DNA of 64,000 nucleotides, taken from Streptomyces roseolilacinus (lineage in GTDB: Bacteria > Actinomycetota > Actinomycetes > Streptomycetales > Streptomycetaceae). The position numbers were made by a program, and so were the translations under genes. Positions 1-9,028 of the stretch are shown here, piece by piece. The stretch is from contig NZ_BMSV01000003.1 in NCBI RefSeq assembly GCF_014649335.1, positions 496,001-560,000 of the forward strand, read 5' to 3'. The notes beneath the pieces are model-generated. The model saw nothing but the letters and a program-made list of their open reading frames with translations, did no database searches and had not been told where the DNA came from. The stretch's first letter is position 1. The number at the start of each line of letters is the position of its first letter.

Positions 1-829
1 CCGGCAGGGGGTCCACGGAGCCGTAGTCGGTGGTCCCGGCGGTCGCGACGACCGCGACGGGCAGCTGCGTGTCCGGGTCGACCCGCCGCAGCATCGCGTC
101 CAGCGCCTCGGGCCGCATCCGGTGCCGCCCGTCGACGGGCACGGTCCGCACCGCGTCCTCGCCGAGCCCGAGGACGGCGCAGGCGCGGGCGACCGAGAAG
201 TGCGCCAGCTCCGAGCAGAACACCAGCGGCTCCTGCCCGAACCCGGCCAGGCCGCCGCTGCGCACGTCCCGCAGTTTGGCCGCCGCCGCGTCGCGGGCGA
301 CGAGCAGCGCCTGGAGGTTGGACGCGCTCCCGCCGGAGGTGAGGACACCGCCCGACTCGGGCCCGTAGCCGGCGAGTCCGCAGATGCCCTTCACGAGCCG
401 CCGCTCGATCTCGACGGCGTACGGGCCGGAGTCCCAGGTGTCGACGGACGCGTTGAAGATCCCCGCCAGCACGTCGGCCGCGGCGGCGACGGCCAGCGAC
501 GGCGGCTGGAGGTGCGCGGCGGCGCGCGGGTCGGCGAGGTCCACGGTGGTCTGCGCGCAGGCCCGGGCGAGCGCCAGCACGGCGCCCGTGCCGGCGCCGT
601 TGCGCGGGACGACACCGTCGGGGAACTGGGCGTCGACCAGGCCGGTCAGGTCCTCCGGGCTGAGCGCGGGCAGCGGTCCGCCGCGTCCGCGCAACCCGTC
701 GGCGCACTCCCGGGCGATCTCGTGCACGAGCCGCCCCAACTCGGCGAGCCCGGTGGGGGCGGCGGCCAGCAGGCCGGGGTCGAGCAGCGGCGAGGCGGGG
801 GCGGACAGGGCACTACCGGGCATCGTCAT
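1..829 (-). CDS. PLP-dependent group II decarboxylase, C-terminus cut by window edge
   Basis: About 276 N-terminal residues of a pyridoxal-phosphate decarboxylase of the DDC/GadB fold; the stop and the PLP-lysine region lie beyond base 1. The visible part has the hydrophobic AVAAAADVLAGIFNASVDTW segment and, near the edge, AVVATAGTTDYGSVDPLP, the strand and loop that precede the cofactor aspartate in this family. ATG at 829 overlaps the TGA of the MFS gene by 4 bp, so it is the seventh gene of the siderophore operon. The family decarboxylates amino acids to amines (for example lysine, diaminobutyrate or serine). It is distinct from the decarboxylase at 5868-7418, so the operon probably supplies two different amines. 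The substrate is not deducible from what is visible. Confidence 0.85.
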   Translation of the reverse strand, partial: MTMPGSALSAPASPLLDPGLLAAAPTGLAELGRLVHEIARECADGLRGRGGPLPALSPEDLTGLVDAQFPDGVVPRNGAGTGAVLALARACAQTTVDLADPRAAAHLQPPSLAVAAAADVLAGIFNASVDTWDSGPYAVEIERRLVKGICGLAGYGPESGGVLTSGGSASNLQALLVARDAAAAKLRDVRSGGLAGFGQEPLVFCSELAHFSVARACAVLGLGEDAVRTVPVDGRHRMRPEALDAMLRRVDPDTQLPVAVVATAGTTDYGSVDPLP

Positions 830-2226
830 GGCAGGTTTCCTTCTTTCGAGGCTCGTTCCGCCTCCGGGGCCGCCGCCGGGGCTCGTTCCGCCTCCGGGGC
901 GCTGTGGGCGGGGGCCGGGAGGACCACCGTGCTCAGTGCTTCGCCCCGGTGCGCGGCCGTCCTCCCGGCACCCGCACGCCCCTTCGGCCCCACGAGCGGT
1001 GTGCGGGGGAGCCCTCTCGGCGCCGGTACGGCCCTCGGCCCCACGAACCGGCCCGGGGCGGGCGGGGCGGGCGGGGCGGGGACCGCGTCGCGGAGGGGGC
1101 CGGGGCGGACGGGCGACGCGGGGGACACGAGCGCCAGGGCGCACAGCAGCGCGCCGCCCACGAGGAGGGGGGCCCACAGGGCGGCGGTCGCCGCCCCGGT
1201 GGCGACGAGCGGCGCGAGCAGCAGGCCCGCCGTCTGCCCCACGGCGACGACGCTGTACGCCGCCCCCGAACCGCTGGCCGCGATCACCCGCTCGTCGAGG
1301 GCGACCTGGCCCAGCGCCAGCCCGGCCCCGAACACCAGCCGCGCGGCGGCCAGCCAGCCCGGGTCGGTGAGCGCCGCCTGCACGGCGAGCCCCGCCGCGG
1401 CGACGAGCATCCCGTGCCGCAGCAGCCGCCCGCCCAGCCGCGCCCGCAGCCGCTCGGCGGCGGGCAGCAGCGCGAGCACGGCGACGTGCGGCAGCAGGAA
1501 CAGGGCCGTCGCCGTACCGGTCGAGGCGCCCGCGCCGGTCACGTACTCGGTGAAGTACGGCCGCGCCGCGTACACGGCGACGGCCGTCAGCAGCACGTAC
1601 CCGGCCAGCCGCCACACCCCGCCGGCGGCCCGGCCGCCCCCGGGGGCGTCACCGGCGGCGCCGGCCGGCGCGTCGGCCCCGGGCCGCAGCACCCGCAGGC
1701 ACGCCGCCAGCAGCACCGCCTCCAGCAGCGCCAGCAGCAGCAGCGCCGACCGGGGTTCGGGCACGGACACGACGACCCCGCCCAGCAGCGTCGCCGCGAC
1801 CGACGCGGCGTGCAGCACGGCCACGTACTGCACGACGCCGGGCAGCACGCCGCGCGGATGGCTCCGGGCGAGTCCCGGATACGCCAGCAGGACGACCGCC
1901 TTCGCGGCCACGAGCAGCACGGACACCCCGGTGAACACCGCGTACGACGGCGCGAGGACCAGGGCGGCGGCCAGCAGCACCGCCGCCGACTGCCCGGCCG
2001 TCACCAGCCGGGCCAGCGGCACGCGGCGGCTCGCCCGGCCCCACAGGGGCAGGGCGGCGACCGCCGAGACCTGGCACAGCACCAGGAACAGCCCGGTCGC
2101 GGCCAGCGACCCCACCCCGTACACGGCGCGGAACAGCGCCGGGTAGAACGGGGCGAGGGCCGACTGCGTCACCATGTGCAGTCCGGCCGCCGCCAGCAGC
2201 ACCGGGCGCCCGTGCGCCCCCGTCAT
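826..2226 (-). CDS. MFS transporter, probable siderophore exporter
   Basis: A 466-aa integral membrane protein with about 12 hydrophobic segments, starting MTGAHGRPVLLAAAGLHMVT. The charged central loop and the Pro/Ala/Gly-rich cytoplasmic tail (about the last 60 residues) are typical of actinobacterial major-facilitator proteins. ATG at 2226 overlaps the upstream acetyltransferase stop, and its own stop overlaps the next decarboxylase start, so translation is coupled. Position inside a biosynthetic siderophore operon suggests export of the finished siderophore, as for other MFS genes in NIS clusters. That role is inferred from context only. The unusually long low-complexity tail carries two copies of an APEAERAPA-like motif and may be non-functional. 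Confidence 0.85.
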   Translation of the reverse strand: MTGAHGRPVLLAAAGLHMVTQSALAPFYPALFRAVYGVGSLAATGLFLVLCQVSAVAALPLWGRASRRVPLARLVTAGQSAAVLLAAALVLAPSYAVFTGVSVLLVAAKAVVLLAYPGLARSHPRGVLPGVVQYVAVLHAASVAATLLGGVVVSVPEPRSALLLLALLEAVLLAACLRVLRPGADAPAGAAGDAPGGGRAAGGVWRLAGYVLLTAVAVYAARPYFTEYVTGAGASTGTATALFLLPHVAVLALLPAAERLRARLGGRLLRHGMLVAAAGLAVQAALTDPGWLAAARLVFGAGLALGQVALDERVIAASGSGAAYSVVAVGQTAGLLLAPLVATGAATAALWAPLLVGGALLCALALVSPASPVRPGPLRDAVPAPPAPPAPGRFVGPRAVPAPRGLPRTPLVGPKGRAGAGRTAAHRGEALSTVVLPAPAHSAPEAERAPAAAPEAERASKEGNLP

Positions 2227-2774
2227 GCCGTGCGCTCGCGGACCATGAACGCCGCCCGCTTCCCCGGCAGGTCGATCCGCCGGTCCAGCCGGAACCCGGC
2301 CCGCTCGAAGGCCCGCACGGACCGCTCGTTGCGGACGTCCGGCTCGGCGACGACGCGCCCGGCGTAGGGGTCGGTGCGCAGCAGCCAGTCGGAGACGGCC
2401 CGGAGTAACGCCGCGCCGAGCCCCCGCCCCCGGTACGCGGACGGGCCGAGCAGCAGGTGCACGCCGGCGTCGCGGAGCCGTACCGGGCCGTGGTGGCGCA
2501 GCGGGTCCAGGTCGGCCCGGTACACCTCCCAGTAGCTCATCGGGGTGCCGTCGACGCAGCCGATGTACGGCGTGGAGTGGGCGCTGCCGACCTGCTCCCG
2601 CAGGTAGGCGGTGATCCGCTCGCGCGGCTGGGCCATCTCCCAGTACTCGGCGACCTCCGGGTCGTTCATCCACGCGTGCACCAGCTCCGCGTCGGCGGCC
2701 GGGTCGACCGCGCGCAGCGCGAACGTGCCCTGCTCCAGTGCCGTCTCGGCGATGAGGAGGTCCTCTCCCGTCAC
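2223..2774 (-). CDS. GNAT acyltransferase of hydroxamate siderophore synthesis (IucB/RhbD-like)
   Basis: A 183-aa protein with one acetyltransferase domain: N-terminal EYWEMAQ and the SYWEVYRADLDPL segment typical of the siderophore N-acyltransferase subfamily, then AYRGRGLGAALLRAV as the acetyl-CoA pyrophosphate loop (RGxGxG-type). It should acylate the N-hydroxylated diamine made by the monooxygenase at 4492-5871, giving the hydroxamate iron ligand. The start is GTG at 2774, overlapping the TGA of the IucA/IucC gene (GTGA). An upstream extension in frame is shadow sequence over the synthetase gene. The family assignment is solid; acetyl rather than a longer acyl donor is inferred. Confidence 0.88.
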   Translation of the reverse strand: MTGEDLLIAETALEQGTFALRAVDPAADAELVHAWMNDPEVAEYWEMAQPRERITAYLREQVGSAHSTPYIGCVDGTPMSYWEVYRADLDPLRHHGPVRLRDAGVHLLLGPSAYRGRGLGAALLRAVSDWLLRTDPYAGRVVAEPDVRNERSVRAFERAGFRLDRRIDLPGKRAAFMVRERTA

Positions 2775-4495
2775 TTGCGCACCTCCACCAGGGGGTTGGC
2801 GATGTCCACGTACACCGACTGGGCCTCCAGGGGGCCGGTCAGCTCGTCCATGCCGCGCACCCGCGTCAGCAGGTTCGCCTTGCAGCGCAGCGTCGGCTCG
2901 TCCCGCAGCAGCGAGGCCAGCCGCAGCCGGTCGCCGTGCTCGCCGGCGGCCCCGGCGAGGAACCGGTCGGCGAGGCGCAGCAGCCGCGTCTCGTCCGCGA
3001 GGCCCTGGGAGCCGAGCGCGCCGACCAGGCCGAGCAGGTTGTTGATGCCGACGTAGTAGGCGAGCCGCTCGTCGATGACCTCGTCCGCGACGTACGTGCC
3101 GAGGTCCCGGCCGATGTCCGGCACCCAGCCGTACAGGGCCTCGCTGCGGGCGGGGGAGAAGTAGTAGCCCTGGTTGTCGCGGTACCGGCCGCCGACGGGC
3201 CGGCCCTCGTCGTCGAGGACGACGAGGGTGTTCTGCTGGTGCGCCTCCAGGCCCAGCCCGTACGTGGCGTACAGCCACAGGACGGGGCCGACGACCCGCT
3301 CCGCGTAGCGGGTGAACCACTCCTCGCCGGCCTCCGCGACGGGCCGGCCGGTCCGTTCGGCGAGGGCGTGCACGAGCGTCGCCAGGTGGGAGCGGCCGCC
3401 GGGCAGGTCGGGGCGGGGGGAGACCAGCCCGGCGACGCACAGGCCCTGCGCCGCCGCGTCCGCGGGGAACGGGTTGGCGCGGACGACCACGTCGAGGCCG
3501 GTGCCGTCGCCGCCGCCGGGCGCGGTGTCGACCGCGAGCCACGCCGGGTCGCGGACGATCGCGAAGTCCGGGTGCGCGGCGTGCAGGGCCCGGCCGAGAC
3601 CCGCGGTGAGGAGCCGGTCGACGGCGATGCCCCGGCGCAGTTCGGACCGCATGTTCTCGCGCCGCGAGTTGGTGATGCGCAGGCCGAGGGAGAACTTCAG
3701 CATCACGGCCGCGTCGGGCCGGTACAGCGTCCGGATGGACGAGGTGGGGTACCACGCGGGCCCGGCCGGGCCGAGGTCGTGCAGCAGGCCGGCGTCGAGG
3801 AGGGCCCGTACGGCGGGCCGGTGGACGACGTCCTGCGCCTGCCACGGGTGGGCGGGGACGAGGACCGTGCCGTCGGGCCGGGCGAGGCCGTCCCCGGCGA
3901 AGCCGGCGAGGAGGTCCTCGGCGCCGCGCTCCAGGGACGAGTCGGAGCTGACGACGGACGGGTCCGCGGCGAACCAGTGCAGCGGGAAGGAGCCGCGCGT
4001 CTCGGGGGAGTAGCGGGCGGCCTCCGTGTCGGTGAGCCCCTCGCGGCTCTTCGGCGTCGGGTGCAGCGGGTGCCCGGTGACGAGGGCCTGCTCGGCGGCG
4101 AGGAACGGCGTCGTGCCGGACGGGTCCTCGGGGACGGCGGCCCGGACCCGTACGAACTCGGTGACGCGGCGCACGGAGTCGCTGACGCGCCCGGTCAGGT
4201 CGGCGACGGACGCCGGGTCGCCGTCCGCGGCCTCGACGCCCAGGAGCGCGGCGAGCGCCGTGGCGGAGGCGGGGGTGCCGGACGGCAGCCGGGCGGGCCC
4301 GAAGCGGTGCCAGCCGACGGGCGACCAGTACAGGACGGGTGCCTCGACCGCCGTACCGGCCGCGGGCAGCTCCAGGCGCAGCACGTCGCCGGCGGGCCGT
4401 TCCACTCCGGTCTCCCGCACCCAGCAGCGCAGCAGGTTGTCGACGGCGGCCCGGTCGGCCTCCGCCGCGGGGTCCAGGGGCTGGATCTGGCTCAT
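2771..4495 (-). CDS. IucA/IucC-family NRPS-independent siderophore (NIS) synthetase
   Basis: A 574-aa protein of normal length for the family. Visible hallmarks are VLVPAHPWQAQDVV (ATP-binding HPWQ), PTSSIRTLYRPDAAVMLKFS and ITNSRRENMRSE (substrate/ATP site), and LEAHQQNTLVVLDDEGRPVGGRYRDNQGYY split over the catalytic region (EAHQQN and RDNQG motifs), with a C-terminal FhuF-like half. NIS synthetases adenylate a carboxylate such as citrate and condense it with an amine or hydroxylamine. Here the partner is probably N-acyl-N-hydroxy-diaminopropane. ATG at 4495 overlaps the monooxygenase stop. It is the only NIS synthetase in view; a citrate-bis-amide product of the schizokinen/rhizobactin type would usually need a second, possibly beyond the left edge. 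Confidence 0.95.
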   Translation of the reverse strand: MSQIQPLDPAAEADRAAVDNLLRCWVRETGVERPAGDVLRLELPAAGTAVEAPVLYWSPVGWHRFGPARLPSGTPASATALAALLGVEAADGDPASVADLTGRVSDSVRRVTEFVRVRAAVPEDPSGTTPFLAAEQALVTGHPLHPTPKSREGLTDTEAARYSPETRGSFPLHWFAADPSVVSSDSSLERGAEDLLAGFAGDGLARPDGTVLVPAHPWQAQDVVHRPAVRALLDAGLLHDLGPAGPAWYPTSSIRTLYRPDAAVMLKFSLGLRITNSRRENMRSELRRGIAVDRLLTAGLGRALHAAHPDFAIVRDPAWLAVDTAPGGGDGTGLDVVVRANPFPADAAAQGLCVAGLVSPRPDLPGGRSHLATLVHALAERTGRPVAEAGEEWFTRYAERVVGPVLWLYATYGLGLEAHQQNTLVVLDDEGRPVGGRYRDNQGYYFSPARSEALYGWVPDIGRDLGTYVADEVIDERLAYYVGINNLLGLVGALGSQGLADETRLLRLADRFLAGAAGEHGDRLRLASLLRDEPTLRCKANLLTRVRGMDELTGPLEAQSVYVDIANPLVEVRK

Positions 4496-5871
4496 GCGCA
4501 CTCTTTCTGCTCGTCGTTCGTGCGGTCCGGGTCGAGGCCGAAGGTGGTGAACGCGGTGCGGCGCGGCAGCGGGTAGGCGGGCCGGCCGGTCAGCGCGTTG
4601 AGGATGACGGCGGAGCGCCAGGCGGCGAGGCCCAGGTCGGGCGTGCCGACGCCGTGGGTGTGCCGCTCGGCGTTCTGGACGAACACGCTGCCGCCGACCT
4701 CGTCGTCGAGGACGAGCCGCTGGTCGTGGCCGACGAGGGGGCGCCCGGAGGCGTCGCGGGCGAGGTGCGGGCCGAGCGCTTCGAGGAGCCCGTCGACGGG
4801 CCGCTGCGCGTACCCGGTGGCGAGGACGACGGCGTCGGTGACCAGTGTGGCCCGGGACCCCTCCTCGCGGTGTTCGAGGGACAGTTCCACGCGGCCGTCG
4901 CGGCGGTCGGCGGCGGTGACGGCGACGCCGGGGGTGAGGGTGACGTCCGGCCAGCCGCCGGCCAGGGCGCGCCGGTACAGCTCGTCGTGGATGTCGCCGA
5001 GGGTGTCGGTGCTGATGCCCTTGTACAGCTGCCACTGCGCCGGCAGCAGCCGGTCGCGGGTGGCCTCGGGCAGCCCGTGGAAGTAGCGGGTGTAGTCGGG
5101 CGTGAAGTGCTCCAGCCCGATCTTGCTGTACTCCATGGGCGCGAACGCCGGGGTGCGGGCGAGCCACGTCAGCGCCTCCCGCCCGTGGGGCCGGGCCCGC
5201 AGCAGGTCGAGGAGCACCTCGGCGCCCGACTGGCCCGCGCCGACGACGGTGACGTGGCCGGCGGCGAGCAGCCGCTCCCGGTGGGCGAGGTAGTCGGCGG
5301 AGTGCAGCACCGGCACGTCACCGTCGTCGGCGAGGGCCCGCAGCGGTGCGGGCACCCGCGGGGCGGTGCCGACGCCGAGCGCCAGGTGCCGGGCGAGGAG
5401 GCGGCCGGTGGAGAGGGCGGCGCCGTCCTCGTCGACGCGGGTGAACTCCACCTCGTACGCCTGCCGGTCCTCGTCCCAGCGGACGCCGTCGGCCCGGTGG
5501 CCGAAGCGGCAGGAGCGCAGTTCCCCGCTGACCCAGCGGCAGTAGGCGTCGTACTCGGCCCGGGGTATGTGGAACCGCTCGGCGAAGTAGAACGGGAACA
5601 GCCGCTCCTGGGTGCGGATGTAGTTGAGGAACGACCAGCGGCTCGTCGGGTCGACGAGGCTCACCAGGTCGGCGAGGAACGGCACCTGGAGCGTGGCCCC
5701 CTCGATCAGCAGGCCGGGGTGCCAGTGGAACGCGGTGCGCTGCTCCAGGAAGACGGCGTCGAGTCCGGGCACCCCGTCGGCCAGGGCGGCCAGCGACAGG
5801 TTGAACGGGCCGACGCCCACGCCGAGCAGGTCGACGATCGGCGGTTCCTCGGCGGCTTGCTCGGTCGTCAT
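4492..5871 (-). CDS. FAD/NADPH-dependent diamine N-hydroxylase (lysine/ornithine N-monooxygenase family)
   Basis: A 459-aa flavoprotein. Its N-terminal DLLGVGVGPFNLSLAALA is the FAD dinucleotide-binding GxGxxN loop. It is followed by FHWHPGLLIEGATLQVPFLADLV split across the substrate face, VTVVGAGQSGAEVLLDLL as the NADPH site, and VLATGYAQRPVDGLL (ATGY motif). The C-terminal FVQNAERHTHGVGTPDLGL is characteristic of IucD/RhbE/DesB-type enzymes. It hydroxylates a primary amine, probably 1,3-diaminopropane made by the two upstream enzymes, before acylation. ATG at 5871 overlaps the TGA of the decarboxylase gene. Confidence 0.94.
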   Translation of the reverse strand: MTTEQAAEEPPIVDLLGVGVGPFNLSLAALADGVPGLDAVFLEQRTAFHWHPGLLIEGATLQVPFLADLVSLVDPTSRWSFLNYIRTQERLFPFYFAERFHIPRAEYDAYCRWVSGELRSCRFGHRADGVRWDEDRQAYEVEFTRVDEDGAALSTGRLLARHLALGVGTAPRVPAPLRALADDGDVPVLHSADYLAHRERLLAAGHVTVVGAGQSGAEVLLDLLRARPHGREALTWLARTPAFAPMEYSKIGLEHFTPDYTRYFHGLPEATRDRLLPAQWQLYKGISTDTLGDIHDELYRRALAGGWPDVTLTPGVAVTAADRRDGRVELSLEHREEGSRATLVTDAVVLATGYAQRPVDGLLEALGPHLARDASGRPLVGHDQRLVLDDEVGGSVFVQNAERHTHGVGTPDLGLAAWRSAVILNALTGRPAYPLPRRTAFTTFGLDPDRTNDEQKECA

Positions 5872-7414
5872 CGGGGTCCTTCCGGTTCCTGTGCGTGCGT
5901 CGTGCGGATGCGGGCGGCCGTGGCGGTGACCAGGTCGAGCAGGCCGGCCAGGTCCTCGCCGGCGGCCCGCGGGTGGAGCAGGGTGGCCTTCAGCCACAGC
6001 CGCCGGGTGCCGTCGGCGTCCTCGGCGACGGCCCGCCCCACGACCGCCAGCCCCTCGGTGAGGAGCCGGCGGCGGACCTCCGCGACCAGCGCGTCGCCCT
6101 CGGCGGGCGGGAGCGCGTCGGCGGCGGTGGGCCGGAACAGCACGGTGCTGATGCCGGGTTCGCCGGGGCGGCGGCGCAGCGCCGGGTGCGCGTCGACGAA
6201 CGCGGCGAACTCCCGCGCGGTGCGCACGCAGTGCTCGACGAGCGAGCCGAGCCCGGTGCGGCCGAGGGCGCGCAGCGTGGCGGCGATCTTCAGTACGTCG
6301 GGGCGGCGGGTCGTGCGGATGGAGCGGCCGAGCAGGTCCGGCAGGCCGGCCTCGCCGTCGTCGTCGGCGTTGAGGTAGTCGGCGCGCAGGGCCAGCGGGG
6401 CGAGCAGCCCGGTGTCGGAGACGGCGAGGACTCCGGCGGCGACCGGCTGCCAGCCCAGTTTGTGCAGGTCGAAGGTGACGGAGACGGCCGACTCCAGGCC
6501 GTCGAGGAGCGGCGCGAGCCGGTCGCTGAACAGCAGGGGCCCGCCGTACGCGGCGTCCACGTGCAGTTCCGCGCCGTGCCGTGCCGCCACGGCGGCGAGG
6601 TGCGGGAGCGGGTCGACGAGCCCTTCGTCGGTGGTGCCGGCGGTGGCCACGACCAGGGCGGGCCCGGTGAGCCCGGCGAGGACCCGGTCGACGGCCGCCG
6701 GGTCGACCCGTCCGCCCGGGCACTCCACGGTGACGGGCTCGGGCAGGCCCAGCAGCCAGGTGGCGCGCCGCACGCTGTGGTGGGCGTTGTCGCCGCACAC
6801 CACCCGGACCGTGGCGGCCCCGGCGGCGCGGGCCCGCTCGCGGGCGAGCAGCAGGGCGACGAGGTTCGACTCGGTGCCGCCGCTGGTGATCAGCGCGTCG
6901 GGCGCGGTCCGCCGGGGGTAGACGAGGGCGGCGAGGGCGGCGGTGACCTCCTGTTCCAGGGCCGCGGCGGCGGGGGCCTGGTCCCAGGAGTCCATCGACG
7001 GGTTGAGGGCGGCGGCGGCCAGGTCGGCCGCGGCGGCCACCGCGAGGGGCGGGCAGTGGAGGTGGGCGGCGCACCAGGGGTCGGCCGGGTCGGCGGCGCC
7101 CTCCGCGACGGCCCGTACGACGGTGCGCAGGGCCTCCTCGGCGCCCGTGCCGTGCTCGGGGAGCACGGGGGCGCAGGCGGCCCGTAACCGCTCGGCGACC
7201 GCGTCGGGCCCCCCGCCGGGCAGCGGGCCGCCCCGGACGGTGGCGCCCTCGGCGAGCGCGTCGAGGACCACCGAGGTCAGCTTCCCCAGGGCGTAGGCCC
7301 CGTGGGTGTCCCCGGCGACGGCGACGTCGACCTCCCCGGGCGGCGCGGACGCGTCGGGGTGGCCGGCGCCGTCCGGGTCGCCGCCGGGTATGCGGGGGTG
7401 CCGGTCGTCGCGGC

Positions 7415-7418
<4 letters not shown>
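5868..7418 (-). CDS. L-2,4-diaminobutyrate decarboxylase-like PLP enzyme
   Basis: A 516-aa group II decarboxylase. LITSGGTESNLVALLLARE, HHSVRRATWLLGL and VVATAGTTDEGLVDPLPHLA lead to the cofactor aspartate in VDAAYGG and the PLP-binding lysine in TFDLHKLGWQP. Paired with the preceding 2,4-diaminobutyrate aminotransferase it should yield 1,3-diaminopropane, the diamine of schizokinen, rhizobactin and acinetoferrin-type siderophores (the RhbA/RhbB arrangement). The N-terminal ~45 residues are poorly conserved and Pro/Asp-rich. The start is ATG at 7418, overlapping the aminotransferase TGA by 4 bp. Confidence 0.92.
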
Positions 7419-8755
<1,337 letters not shown>

Positions 8756-8846
8756 GGCGGATGCCCTTCGGTCGTGTTGCGGGGGTCGCGCACAAGGCGC
8801 ACACGCGGCAGGCGCGGTGAGGGTGCCCACCGCCGCCCACGGGAAG

Positions 8847-8865
8847 TTAGGTTAGCCTAACCTGG
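8847..8865. promoter_or_regulatory. Iron box (DmdR1/IdeR-type operator)
   Basis: TTAGGTTAGCCTAACCTGG is a near-perfect 19-bp palindrome matching the actinobacterial iron-box consensus (TTAGGTTAGGCTAACCTAA). It lies about 90 bp upstream of the aminotransferase ATG, where Fe(II)-loaded DmdR1/IdeR would block transcription of the siderophore operon. No second copy was noticed in the window. Confidence 0.93.
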
Positions 8866-9028
8866 GAAAAGATCAAGGGTCTGCGCCGGCGCGTTCCGCG
8901 CGCGGGGGGCGCCAATCGGCCAGTACGCGCCCCCAGTTGGGGCCGGTCCTCCCGCGTTCCCCCTGCGTGCGGCGGCGTGTCGCGACGGCCCGGCGCACCC
9001 CGCGCCGCCCGCCCGGAGGGCGCCGCGC

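Noticed and set aside
122..2146. Very long plus-strand open frames over the siderophore operon
   Set aside because: They are antisense shadows in high-GC DNA; composition is Arg/Gly/Ala low complexity and the minus-strand genes have clear motifs.
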